The notes under the pieces were generated by a model. That model was not told the DNA's origin and searched no databases. It was given only the letters and a program-made list of their open reading frames with translations. The position numbers and the translations under genes were made by a program. A stretch of DNA of 64,000 nt from an uncultured bacterium (GTDB lineage: Bacteria > Bacillota > Clostridia > Lachnospirales > Lachnospiraceae). The stretch lies in NCBI GenBank assembly GCA_905214875.1, contig CAJMNR010000014.1, positions 9,289 through 73,288 of the forward strand, read 5' to 3'. Shown in pieces: positions 9,884 through 17,813 of the stretch; within the stretch, counting starts at the first letter, position 1; each line of letters opens with the position of its first letter.

Positions 9884-10885
9884 ATGGCTACAATCAAAGA
9901 TGTGGCAAAAGCAGCTAATGTTTCCCCTGCTACCGTTTCCAGAATACTAAACAATGACTCGTCATTAAGTACTTCTCTTGAGACAAAGCAAAAGGTTCTT
10001 GATGCTGCCAAGGCGTTAAACTATATAAAACCCAAAACAAAATCCACGACCAAATCCGCGTTTCACCTAGGAATCGTGCAATGGTTCTCTCCTGCTGAGG
10101 AATTAAAAGATCCCTATTATTTATTAATCCGACAAGGGATTGAGGACTTTTGCCTACAAAACTGCATAGAGATTACAAGAGTTTTCCCATCTGACATGCA
10201 TTCTGCTGATTCATTAAAAAATGCAGATGGAATCATCTGCATCGGAAAGTTTAGTAAACAAGAGGTAAATTTATTTCGTAACATTACGCCGAATATTGTT
10301 TTCCTTGATATGACGCTCCATGATGATACCATTACCACGCTGTCCTTAGACTTTACTCAAGCCGTTACCACTGCTATGGATTATCTGACCAATCTAGGGC
10401 ATACCTCCATCGGTTTCTTATCCGGAAAAGAATATGTTGGTGGACAGGAACTTTTTCTAGACGAACGCAAGAAAGCATATGAAGACTACTGTAAGAAACA
10501 TCACCTGAATTATAAGGCGTTTGTAAAAGAAGAATCCTTCTCGATTGAATCCGGCTATCATATGATGAAGCAGCTAATTTACGAAGGTAACCTCCCTACT
10601 GCAATCTTTGCAGCCAGCGACCATATTGCCGTAGGAGCAATGAAAGCACTGGAAGAGGCAAACATAAAAGTACCGGAAGATGTGTCCATCATCGGCTTTA
10701 ACGATATTGAGCTGTGCAGTTATACTACCCCAAAACTAACCACGATTCATGCACCTGCATATGACATGGGACAGTATGGAGTAAACTTCTTATTCGGAGC
10801 ATCCAACTTAAACATCAGCACACCGTTAAAAGCAAAGCTTCCATGCAGGCTGATTGAACGGGAAAGTTGTACTAAAAGAATATAA
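9884..10885 (+). CDS. GalR-like LacI-family regulator of the gal operon
   Basis: This 333-residue protein has an N-terminal helix-turn-helix (ATIKDVAKAANVSPATVSRI, residues 2-21) followed by a sugar-sensing periplasmic-binding-protein-like domain ending in the family-typical segment with GFNDIELCSYTTPKLTTI. It is divergent from galK with the operator cluster between them, and follows an AAGGAG ribosome site. It should repress galKET in the absence of galactose or a derivative; the ligand is inferred. It is distinct from the other LacI-type gene at 4732, so uptake and metabolism may be controlled separately. Confidence 0.92.
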   Translation: MATIKDVAKAANVSPATVSRILNNDSSLSTSLETKQKVLDAAKALNYIKPKTKSTTKSAFHLGIVQWFSPAEELKDPYYLLIRQGIEDFCLQNCIEITRVFPSDMHSADSLKNADGIICIGKFSKQEVNLFRNITPNIVFLDMTLHDDTITTLSLDFTQAVTTAMDYLTNLGHTSIGFLSGKEYVGGQELFLDERKKAYEDYCKKHHLNYKAFVKEESFSIESGYHMMKQLIYEGNLPTAIFAASDHIAVGAMKALEEANIKVPEDVSIIGFNDIELCSYTTPKLTTIHAPAYDMGQYGVNFLFGASNLNISTPLKAKLPCRLIERESCTKRI

Positions 10886-10943
10886 GAAAACTTTGAGCAA
10901 CATGATGTCGCTTTTCACTCATTAGACTGAATTTTGATTACAC

Positions 10944-10987
10944 AAAAAAAATAGCAAGTTCCAAGAAGGAAACTTGCTATTTTTTTG
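10944..10987. terminator. Bidirectional terminator between galR-like gene and arsC
   Basis: ATAGCAAGTTTCC-type arms pair around a short loop, with a run of As on one side and Ts on the other. It can end transcription from both converging genes. Confidence 0.85.
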
Positions 10988-10994
10988 CTTGTGA

Positions 10995-11429
10995 TTAACA
11001 CTTTACTAATCCATCTTCAATTCTCTTCTTAAGATCTATTACTTTTTCTTCGATTGCTTTTGCAGTGTTTATGAATGCTTCGTCTTCCTTGCCTGAGGGG
11101 TCATCTAAGCCCCAATCCTCTCGATGCTTACAAGGTAAGTTTGGACATTGCACATTGCATCCCATTGTAACTACGATATCTACTTCAGGGATATCTGATA
11201 GCAATTTGCTTTTCTGTGTTTCATTCATATCAATTCCGTAAAGGTCACTTATAATCCTTACTGCGTCTTGGTTAATCTGTGGCTTTACTTCGGTTCCCGC
11301 TGAATAGCTTTCAAAGACATCTGCTGCGAGCTTCTTTCCTAATGCTTCCGCCATCTGTGATCTACATGAATTGTGAACGCATACAAAGGCTACTTTTACT
11401 TTTTTGATTTCATTTTTGTTTGTCGACAA
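10995..11429 (-). CDS. arsC: Arsenate reductase (low-molecular-weight phosphatase, thioredoxin-coupled type)
   Basis: This 144-residue protein has the phosphatase-like P-loop CVHNSCR (CX5R, residues 17-23), followed by SQMAEALG. Two more cysteines lie in MGCNVQC and the WGLDDPSGK segment is typical of the arsC/thioredoxin-coupled family. It reduces arsenate to arsenite in the cytoplasm. The start is TTG at 11429, because no in-frame ATG exists before the P-loop; GAGG lies seven bases upstream. That ribosome site is inside one arm of an 18-base inverted repeat. No arsR or arsenite pump gene is adjacent, so a general LMW phosphatase role is a lesser possibility. Confidence 0.88.
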   Translation of the reverse strand: MSTNKNEIKKVKVAFVCVHNSCRSQMAEALGKKLAADVFESYSAGTEVKPQINQDAVRIISDLYGIDMNETQKSKLLSDIPEVDIVVTMGCNVQCPNLPCKHREDWGLDDPSGKEDEAFINTAKAIEEKVIDLKKRIEDGLVKC

Positions 11430-11433
11430 AATA

Positions 11434-11487
11434 ATACCTCGGCTTCCTATAAGTAATTTACCATGATTATATAGGATATCGAGGTAT
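11434..11487 (-). promoter_or_regulatory. Inverted repeat covering the arsC ribosome site
   Basis: Arms 11434-11451 and 11470-11487 are complementary at 15 of 18 positions, with an 18-base loop. On the transcript the 3' arm contains the AGGAAG/GAGG sequence used for the TTG start. It could act as an RNA hairpin hiding the ribosome site or as a repressor operator on DNA. Confidence 0.5.
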
Positions 11488-11500
11488 GTGTCTACTTTAT

Positions 11501-12346
11501 TTAGCTAAAATAATGGTCTCCGTATTTGAATTTACCATGGCTCATATTAAAGTACAGGTACTTCCAGTCATTCGCTTCTGACTTTCCGCTTAATACGGTC
11601 TCGATGTTTTTATATTCACGACTGCCTTCTTTAGCGCGTGATCTGAACTTCCAAGTAGTAAACTGGCCTGGACTGCTTAAGACGCTCTGTAAGCTTCCTT
11701 TGTAATATGAACTCTTCATTCGGTTGAAGATTACTACGATGACGGCTTGCTCTCCTACATCGGACTGATCTCCCGCTTCAAGATATGTAATCTGTGCTAA
11801 CATTTTTTTCTCGGCTTCTGTTAATATAATGCCCCAACGATTCTTTCCACTAGATTTCGTTGTTGTCTTTGAAGTGGTTGCTTTTGTCGTCTTTTTCGTT
11901 GTCGTCTTTACTGCTGCCTTAGTTGTAGTTTTCTTCTTGGCAGTTTCTTTCGGATATGGAATTGCTTTTCCGTCCTTCGTTAAATATTGTGCATAAAGAT
12001 AACCTTCTTTACCATTTACATATACATGAACGTATGCATTCCCTACTTTCTGACCGTAGACAACGGTTCCTTTTTTTATAACGGCTAAAATCTTACTACT
12101 GCTCGATGCACTCTTTCTAAGATTTAAATTGCCGGAAGTTTTTAATTTTATACTATATTTTTTTGGTACATTCGTTGTTGCTGTTTTTGTGGTTTTCGCT
12201 TGTTTTTTTGTTTGGCTTGCTATCGTTTGAACGGATACTTGTCCTTTATTTAATGCTTCTTTCTGCTGTACAGGCGTCATCGTAAGTGATAAGTTACTTG
12301 ATATGATCAATGACGCAGCTACAATTGCTGATACACTAAATTTCAT
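11501..12346 (-). CDS. Secreted SH3-domain cell wall hydrolase, SleB/CwlJ type
   Basis: This 281-residue protein begins with a signal peptide (about residues 1-25), a Lys/Thr-rich stretch, an SH3-type wall-binding domain (about 66-122, with LNLRKSASSSSKI and EGYLYAQYL), a low-complexity TTK-rich linker (about 130-168), and a C-terminal Hydrolase_2 domain. That domain shows ITYLEAGDQSDVGEQAV and VIFNRM, in which the Glu of LEAG is the probable catalytic residue. Spore cortex-lytic SleB and CwlJ share this fold. It may act on the cortex in germination or on vegetative peptidoglycan; the SH3 domain and linker point to the wall surface. Confidence 0.88.
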   Translation of the reverse strand: MKFSVSAIVAASLIISSNLSLTMTPVQQKEALNKGQVSVQTIASQTKKQAKTTKTATTNVPKKYSIKLKTSGNLNLRKSASSSSKILAVIKKGTVVYGQKVGNAYVHVYVNGKEGYLYAQYLTKDGKAIPYPKETAKKKTTTKAAVKTTTKKTTKATTSKTTTKSSGKNRWGIILTEAEKKMLAQITYLEAGDQSDVGEQAVIVVIFNRMKSSYYKGSLQSVLSSPGQFTTWKFRSRAKEGSREYKNIETVLSGKSEANDWKYLYFNMSHGKFKYGDHYFS

Positions 12347-12446
12347 ACAATTACTCCTTTCACACTAATTATTAAGCTATATTTAATAATATGTGAGGAG
12401 TTTGTAATATATGCGTAATATTTAATCTTTTATTAATATGTTTTTA

Positions 12447-12472
12447 AAAATCGCTAAATAAATAGCGATTTT
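12447..12472 (-). terminator. Terminator of the feo operon
   Basis: AATCGCTA and TAGCGATT arms pair around a six-base loop, and the minus-strand transcript continues with a T run. It lies about 65 bases after the small Cys-rich gene. Confidence 0.7.
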
Positions 12473-12535
12473 ATTTAATAAATGTGCATTGATTTGCCGC
12501 TTTTCCTTATAGCCACAAACATTTAGCCCTTCCTG

Positions 12536-12673
12536 TTAATGGCAGTGATGTCCGCAGTTTTTGCAATTTTCACCGCACTGAATTGATTTTCCATTTTTAT
12601 GATCAGTTACTAATTTACGAACGATCACGAATACGATTCCTAAAAGTACTAAACCTACAATCACTGTCCCCAT
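12536..12673 (-). CDS. FeoB-associated Cys-rich membrane protein
   Basis: This 45-residue protein has one N-terminal membrane segment (about residues 3-19, GTVIVGLVLLGIVFVIVRK) and a Cys/His-rich tail, CGENCKNCGHHCH, with four cysteines and three histidines. It starts 11 bases after the feoB stop with an AGGAGG-like site before ATG 12673. Small proteins of this kind follow feoB in many Firmicutes and are thought to help ferrous iron transport, perhaps by binding metal; the role is not established. Confidence 0.88.
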   Translation of the reverse strand: MGTVIVGLVLLGIVFVIVRKLVTDHKNGKSIQCGENCKNCGHHCH

Positions 12674-12684
12674 AATAACCTCCT

Positions 12685-15072
12685 TTATTTTGCACCGGCA
12701 ATACTTCGAATATTGACATTTAATGTCTTGCTTTCTTTATATGGTCTTATTAATAAGAATATAAAGATTGCTATAAACACAAATGCTACTGCTGTTCCAA
12801 TGGCAAATATTCCTGTTGCTACAAAAGTTCCAATCTGGTATACGCAAAGTGCTACGATATAAGCTAGTACTGATTGATATCCTATGGCAAACCAGAACCA
12901 TCTTGTGTTATTCATTTCTCGCTTAATTGCCCCCATTGCTGCGAAACATGGAGCACATAACAAGTTGAATACAAGGAAGGAATAAGCAGCGATTGCTGTC
13001 ATGCTTAATGCAAGGGCATCCCAGATTTCTTTTCCGTCTTCTGCTACTTCGCCAAAGCCATAGAGAATACCAAATGTACCAACTACAGTTTCTTTTGCGA
13101 TTAATCCTGTTACAGTTGCTACTGCTGGCTTCCAATCTCTCCATCCTAATGGTCTGAAGATTGGAGCGATGACATTACCAATGGATGCCAAGATACTTTG
13201 GTCTAATTGCTCGCTTTCAAGCATTGCAAATGAACCGTCTACCCATCCAAAACTCATTAAGAACCACAATACGATCGTAGATAATAAGATGACAGTTCCT
13301 GCTTTTTTGATAAAGGAAAAACTTCTTTCCCACATGCTTCGAAGGACGTTGCCTGCTGTTGGCATATGGTATGCTGGAAGTTCCATAACAAATGGTGCTG
13401 GATCTCCAACGAACATCTTTGTTTTCTTTAAAATGATTCCAGAGCAAATAATAGCTGCAACACCTACAAAGTACGCACTTGGTGCTACCCATTTTGCTCC
13501 GCCGAACATGGCACCTGCGATTAATGCGATAATTGGAAGTTTCGCATTACATGGGATAAAAGTAGTTGTCATAATGGTCATCTTACGATCTCTGTCATTT
13601 TCAATGGTTCTTGATGCCATGATTCCTGGTACACCACATCCACTTCCGATTAACATAGGAATAAAGGATTTACCAGAAAGTCCAAACTTTCTAAAGATTC
13701 GATCCATGATAAATGCTACTCTGGCCATATATCCGCATGCTTCTAAGAATGCTAAGAAGAAGAACAATACAATCATCTGAGGAACGAATCCAAGTACTGC
13801 GCCTACGCCGGCAACAATACCATCTAATACTAAGCCTTTTAACCAGTCTGCACAGTGAATGGCATCTAAGCCGCTTTCAATCAGGCTAGGTATGCTTGGA
13901 ATCCAAACGCCATAACTTGCTGGATCTGGTTCCTCTTTTGCTACAACATCCGCTGCCTCTTGTAATACGCTCTTATTAATTGTTACGGTCTCAATTACGT
14001 TGTCTTCGTCATCTACTATGTCAACGGTCGTCTGACCTTCGCTGTTTGCGTCCACGATTGCCGAAGCACGATTGAAAGTTTCTACATCTTGTTCATATGC
14101 GCTCGTTCCGATTCCAAATAAACGCCAGCCATCACCAAACACACCGTCATTTGCCCAATCCGTTGCCCACGTACCTACTGTTGATACAGAAATATAATAT
14201 ACGAGGAACATGACAGCCGCAAAGATTGGAAGCCCTAGAAAACGGTTTGTTACAATTCCATCAATTCGGTCTGATATGCTGACACTCTTTTTCTTATTCT
14301 TTGTATAACATTCTCCAATAATATTGGAGATATAAACATAACGCTCATTTGTAATGATACTTTCCGTATCGTCATCAAATGTCGTTTCTAGCGATTTGAT
14401 TTCACTAGAAACATCAGGTACTTGCTGCATCATGCTTACGATCTTATCGTCTTTTTCTAATAACTTAATTGCAAAGAACCGCTTTTGTTCTTGTGGAATA
14501 TCGATTTCCAAGCGTTCTTCTACTGCATAAATTACCCGCTCTACTCCTTTGTCAAATGCATGAACCGGCGATTTTGCTGCTTTTCTTCGTGCAACGGCAA
14601 TTGCCTTTTCTGCTGCTTCTTGTATTCCGGTTCCTTTTAATGCGGAGATCTCTACGACTTCACAACCAAGCTTTTTACTCAACTTGTCAATATGTATTTG
14701 GTCCCCTCTCTTTTTCACGAGGTCCATCATGTTAATTGCCATGATGACTGGGATTCCTAATTCCATCAGCTGCGTGGACAAATATAAGTTTCTTTCAATG
14801 TTAGTACCATCAACAATATTTAAAATGGCATCTGGTCGTTCAGATATTAAATAATTTCTTGCAACGACTTCCTCTAATGTATAAGGGGACAAGGAATAGA
14901 TTCCTGGTAAGTCCATGATTGTAACATCTTTATGGCCTTTCAGTGTTCCTTCTTTCTTTTCGACCGTAACACCCGGCCAGTTACCAACAAACTGATTGGA
15001 TCCTGTCAATGCATTGAATAATGTTGTTTTTCCGCAGTTCGGATTACCTGCTAATGCTATTTTTAACGCCAT
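12685..15072 (-). CDS. feoB: Ferrous iron transporter FeoB
   Basis: This 795-residue protein has an N-terminal GTPase domain with G1 GNPNCGKTT (residues 9-17), G3 DLPGIYSL and G4 NMMD. A helical region follows, then about ten membrane segments with two Gate regions that carry conserved cysteines (GSGCGVPGIM, IPCNAKLPI, CAPCFAAMGAI). It imports Fe2+ across the membrane. The gene lies between feoA and the Cys-rich gene, and a TTAG-N6-CTAA site precedes it. A loop of about 70 residues between the first and second membrane regions is acidic. Length is in the family range. Confidence 0.97.
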   Translation of the reverse strand: MALKIALAGNPNCGKTTLFNALTGSNQFVGNWPGVTVEKKEGTLKGHKDVTIMDLPGIYSLSPYTLEEVVARNYLISERPDAILNIVDGTNIERNLYLSTQLMELGIPVIMAINMMDLVKKRGDQIHIDKLSKKLGCEVVEISALKGTGIQEAAEKAIAVARRKAAKSPVHAFDKGVERVIYAVEERLEIDIPQEQKRFFAIKLLEKDDKIVSMMQQVPDVSSEIKSLETTFDDDTESIITNERYVYISNIIGECYTKNKKKSVSISDRIDGIVTNRFLGLPIFAAVMFLVYYISVSTVGTWATDWANDGVFGDGWRLFGIGTSAYEQDVETFNRASAIVDANSEGQTTVDIVDDEDNVIETVTINKSVLQEAADVVAKEEPDPASYGVWIPSIPSLIESGLDAIHCADWLKGLVLDGIVAGVGAVLGFVPQMIVLFFFLAFLEACGYMARVAFIMDRIFRKFGLSGKSFIPMLIGSGCGVPGIMASRTIENDRDRKMTIMTTTFIPCNAKLPIIALIAGAMFGGAKWVAPSAYFVGVAAIICSGIILKKTKMFVGDPAPFVMELPAYHMPTAGNVLRSMWERSFSFIKKAGTVILLSTIVLWFLMSFGWVDGSFAMLESEQLDQSILASIGNVIAPIFRPLGWRDWKPAVATVTGLIAKETVVGTFGILYGFGEVAEDGKEIWDALALSMTAIAAYSFLVFNLLCAPCFAAMGAIKREMNNTRWFWFAIGYQSVLAYIVALCVYQIGTFVATGIFAIGTAVAFVFIAIFIFLLIRPYKESKTLNVNIRSIAGAK

Positions 15073-15115
15073 AGCTTTTCTCCTTTTTCAATAATATAGT
15101 TATTTCTATCAAATA

Positions 15116-15129
15116 TTAGTTTTGGCTAA
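15116..15129. promoter_or_regulatory. Candidate DtxR-family operator before feoB
   Basis: TTAG and CTAA half sites are separated by six bases, the same arrangement as in the site over the feoA promoter. It lies 43 bases upstream of the feoB start. Confidence 0.4.
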
Positions 15130-15147
15130 CTCTTATGTAAAAAAATT

Positions 15148-15375
15148 TTATTCGACTTCTATCATTTCTGCATCTGCTTTTCTTAATGATAATTCATAGC
15201 CTCTCACCGTTATCTCTACTGGATCTCCTAATGGTGCTACTTTTCGAACAAAGACGGAAACTCCTTTTGTAATTCCCATATCCATAATTCTTCTTTTTAC
15301 TGGACCTGAACCTGCTAATCGTTTGACGGTTACCGTTTGACCGATTGGTATCTGTTTTAATGTTCTCATTGACAT
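15148..15375 (-). CDS. feoA: FeoA small SH3-like protein
   Basis: This 75-residue cytoplasmic protein fits the FeoA SH3-like fold, with the pattern LKQIPIGQTVTVKRLAGSG, RRIMDMGI near the middle and VEITVRGYELSLRK toward the end. It partners FeoB in ferrous iron uptake. It is the first gene of the feo operon, 75 bases before feoB, and its promoter overlaps a candidate DtxR-type site. Length is normal. Confidence 0.95.
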   Translation of the reverse strand: MSMRTLKQIPIGQTVTVKRLAGSGPVKRRIMDMGITKGVSVFVRKVAPLGDPVEITVRGYELSLRKADAEMIEVE

Positions 15376-15450
15376 TCCCTCTTTTCCATAGATAGTGGCA
15401 TACCCTCATCCTCTTTCTTGCATTATTGATAATCATTTCCATTTACAGTT

Positions 15451-15466
15451 GTTAGTATATGCTAAC
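15451..15466. promoter_or_regulatory. Candidate DtxR-family operator over the feoA promoter
   Basis: The 16-base imperfect palindrome GTTAGTATATGCTAAC has TTAG-N6-CTAA half sites and overlaps the feoA -10 box. An additional GTTAG half site follows at 15471. The sequence TATACTAAC is shared with the -10 region of the divergent regulator gene. Confidence 0.65.
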
Positions 15467-15482
15467 CACTGTTAGTTGTCAA
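15454..15482 (-). promoter_or_regulatory. Promoter of feoA-feoB
   Basis: On the minus strand a perfect TTGACA (15482-15477) and TATACT (15459-15454) are separated by 17 bases. The -10 box lies inside the candidate operator. Confidence 0.75.
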
Positions 15483-15546
15483 TAATGTTATTGATACTTT
15501 TTATCATTAACAACACCTATAGTTTGTATAAATTCCAATCATACAT

Positions 15547-15575
15547 TTGAAAACCGTGTCCAGTTATGGTATACT
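15547..15575 (+). promoter_or_regulatory. Promoter of the DtxR-like regulator
   Basis: TTGAAA (15547-15552), 17 bases and TATACT (15570-15575), followed by AAC, make a good sigma-A promoter. The shared TATACTAAC word suggests that the regulator can bind here too. Confidence 0.65.
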
Positions 15576-15626
15576 AACTTTAATTTGTTTAAACTGACAA
15601 AAAAAGAAATCATTAGAGGTGATAAC

Positions 15627-15995
15627 ATGGCATCAACAAATGAATCCTCTGAAAATTATTTAGAGACGATATTAATCCTTAGCAAACAGCTTCCTGTTGT
15701 GCGCTCAGTTGATATAGCCAATGAATTAGGATTTAAAAAACCAAGCGTCAGCATCGCAATGAAGAACCTTAGAGAAAAAAAATATATCACTGTAACCGAT
15801 GCGGGATTTATCTATCTTACAGATTCGGGAAAAGAAATTGCAGAAATGATTTATGAAAGACATGAAGTACTTTCGAAATGGTTAGAACAAATCGGAGTTC
15901 CAAAAGAAATTGCAAGCGAAGATGCTTGTAAGATTGAACATGATTTAAGCAAAGAAAGCTTTGAAGCGATAAAGAAGTATATATTTAATTCTTAA
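15627..15995 (+). CDS. DtxR/MntR-family metal-dependent repressor, short form
   Basis: About 122 residues from ATG 15627, which follows an AGAGGTG ribosome site; an upstream in-frame start has none. It has the winged helix of the family (SSENYLETI, then IANELGFKKPSVSIAMKNL) and the metal-binding dimerisation helices (EVLSKWLEQIGV, DACKIEHDLS). It lacks the C-terminal SH3 domain of full DtxR and is shorter than MntR. It is divergent from feoA with TTAG-N6-CTAA sites between, so iron (or manganese) repression of feoAB is likely. A terminator follows. Confidence 0.88.
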   Translation: MASTNESSENYLETILILSKQLPVVRSVDIANELGFKKPSVSIAMKNLREKKYITVTDAGFIYLTDSGKEIAEMIYERHEVLSKWLEQIGVPKEIASEDACKIEHDLSKESFEAIKKYIFNS

Positions 15996-16006
15996 ACTAG
16001 TCTTAT

Positions 16007-16043
16007 AAAAAGGCTGTTGCACAAGTGCAACAGCCTTTTTTTT
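16007..16043. terminator. Bidirectional terminator between DtxR-like gene and flavoprotein
   Basis: AAGGCTGTTGCAC and GTGCAACAGCCTT arms pair around a very short loop and are flanked by A and T runs. It serves both converging genes. Confidence 0.88.
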
Positions 16044-17409
16044 ATTGTTCTGCTATATATCTTGCTACGTGTACACCACTTGCAGATGCATGGGATAAGG
16101 AATGGGTAACGCCGCTGCAGTCACCGATTACAAATAACCCTTTATGTTTTGTTTCAAGATGAGAGTCGATTTCTACTTCCATGTTGTAGAACTTAACTTC
16201 TACCCCATATAATAACGTATCATCATCTGCAGTACCTGGAGCAATCTTATCTAATGCGTAAATCATTTCGATAATGCCATCAAGGATACGTTTTGGCATA
16301 ACAAGGCTTAAGTCACCTGGTGTTGCAGATAACGTTGGTGTTGTAAAGCTCTCTTCAATTCTTACTTTATTACTTCTTCTTCCTCGAATAAGATCACCGA
16401 AACGTTGAACGATAACGCCTCCACCAAGCATATTGCTTAGACGTGCGATGCTTTCTCCATAACCGTTACTGTCTTTAAATGGTTCGGAAAAATGTTTCGA
16501 TACGAGTAAAGCGAAGTTGGTATTCTCCGTGTGTTTCGCTGGATCTTCGTAGCTATGGCCGTTTACGGTAACGATTCCATTAGTATTTTCATTTACAACA
16601 ACGCCCTTTGGATTCATACAGAATGTACGAACCAAATCTTCAAATTCCTTTGTACGGTATACAATCTTGCTTTCATATAATTCATCCGTTAAATGAGAGA
16701 ATACTTGGGCTGGGAGTTCCACACGCACCCCAATATCGACACGGTTTGATTTTGTCGGAATCTGAAGGTCTTCACAAACGCCTTCCATCCATTTGCTGCC
16801 GCTTCGTCCTGCGGAAATTATACATTTCTCACATGTATAAACTGCATCTTTTGTATGAATTTCATAGCCATCTTCTACTTTTGCCACTTTTTCCACTGGC
16901 GTATTAAAATAGAAATCTACTTTATTCTCTAATTCTGCATAAATATTTTTAAGAACGATATAGTTGATGTCTGTTCCTAAATGACGTACTGAGGCATCAA
17001 GTAAATGAAGCCCATTTTCTAAACAGAGCTTCTTAATCTGTGTATTTGCCGTTGAATAAAGAGCTGTGCCTTCGCCACCATGCTTTAAGTTAATCTGGTC
17101 TACATAATTCATTAATTCTGTTGCTTCATTTTTACCTATGTATTCATGAAGTGTTCCACCGAACTGATTTGTGATATTATACTTTCCATCTGAGAAAGCT
17201 CCTGCTCCGCCAAAGCCATTCATAATGGCACATGTTTTACAATTGATACAAGATGTTATCTTTTTCCCATCGATTGGGCATTTTCTTTTTTCTAATGGAT
17301 TCCCCGACTCAAATACAGCAATCTTTAAATCATCTCTTAATTTTGTGAGCTCGTAAGCAGAAAAGATTCCTCCTGGGCCTGCTCCAATAATAATTACGTC
17401 GTACTTCAT
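16042..17409 (-). CDS. FAD-dependent dehydrogenase of unknown substrate (COG2509 type)
   Basis: This 455-residue flavoprotein has an N-terminal dinucleotide-binding motif GAGPGGIFSAYEL (residues 8-20) and the Cys-containing segments CPIDG, SCINCKTC and the glycine-rich NGFGGAGAFSDGK. A second GxGxxG-like region and the C-terminal FAD signature VIGDCSGVTHSLSHASASG are also visible. Related proteins are widespread in anaerobic Firmicutes but have no established substrate. The cluster of four cysteines at about residues 43-60 may bind iron-sulfur or act in redox; this is inference. It is the only gene between a terminator and a long palindrome. Confidence 0.85.
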   Translation of the reverse strand: MKYDVIIIGAGPGGIFSAYELTKLRDDLKIAVFESGNPLEKRKCPIDGKKITSCINCKTCAIMNGFGGAGAFSDGKYNITNQFGGTLHEYIGKNEATELMNYVDQINLKHGGEGTALYSTANTQIKKLCLENGLHLLDASVRHLGTDINYIVLKNIYAELENKVDFYFNTPVEKVAKVEDGYEIHTKDAVYTCEKCIISAGRSGSKWMEGVCEDLQIPTKSNRVDIGVRVELPAQVFSHLTDELYESKIVYRTKEFEDLVRTFCMNPKGVVVNENTNGIVTVNGHSYEDPAKHTENTNFALLVSKHFSEPFKDSNGYGESIARLSNMLGGGVIVQRFGDLIRGRRSNKVRIEESFTTPTLSATPGDLSLVMPKRILDGIIEMIYALDKIAPGTADDDTLLYGVEVKFYNMEVEIDSHLETKHKGLFVIGDCSGVTHSLSHASASGVHVARYIAEQ

Positions 17410-17454
17410 CTGTACTTCCTCCTTATAAATAAAAGAATATCAAAACGTGTCTTC

Positions 17455-17570
17455 GACACTTTACCTCCACTGGCCTGTCCCTTCAGGGAGAAGACTTTTT
17501 TGAGGCGTAAGGCTCGGTCGCCAAAGCGACATCTTCCTCTCGGACGAGTGCGCACCCTTTAGCGGAGCGG
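17455..17570. other. Local GC-rich, hairpin-rich stretch upstream of the flavoprotein gene
   Basis: This 115-base block is clearly richer in G+C than its surroundings and has several short hairpins, for example GTCGC/GCGAC and CCC/GGG with four-base loops, besides GTGTC/GACAC around 17446-17460. It matches no riboswitch consensus I could recognise. It joins a long palindrome on its right. Confidence 0.4.
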
Positions 17571-17619
17571 TTTAATTGGATAGGAAGTGGTTCGTAGAGC
17601 CATTTCCTATCCAATTAAA
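17571..17619. repeat. Long palindrome A
   Basis: Two 20-base arms (17571-17590, 17600-17619) match with one mismatch around a nine-base loop. The outer arms are AT-rich (TTTAATT type). A further run of As follows on the plus strand. It may be a terminator of the 18.5 kb gene or a repeat of the same class as palindromes B and C. The rest of 17620-17813 shows no gene. Confidence 0.7.
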
Positions 17620-17813
17620 AAAACCAACTACCTCCATAACTATAATATCCCCTCCAGATTTATTATAGTTAACTGTTATCGGCAGTTGGTAGAAACATTC
17701 ATCCATATCATGAACATATATAATCAATCCCTGTAAATTCTACCATAGGTCAATTTCTATGTCAATTTAAAGGATGGTAAAACAATGGTACGAATGAGTG
17801 CTGGTTGACAGTT

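Noticed and set aside
10995..12346. Full arsenic resistance operon
   Set aside because: Only arsC is present; neighbours are a gal regulator and a wall hydrolase, with no arsR, acr3 or arsB.
17440..17570. Known riboswitch (for example guanidine, cobalamin or FMN)
   Set aside because: Some words look similar but no conserved core of these classes can be laid out; it is left as an unexplained structure.
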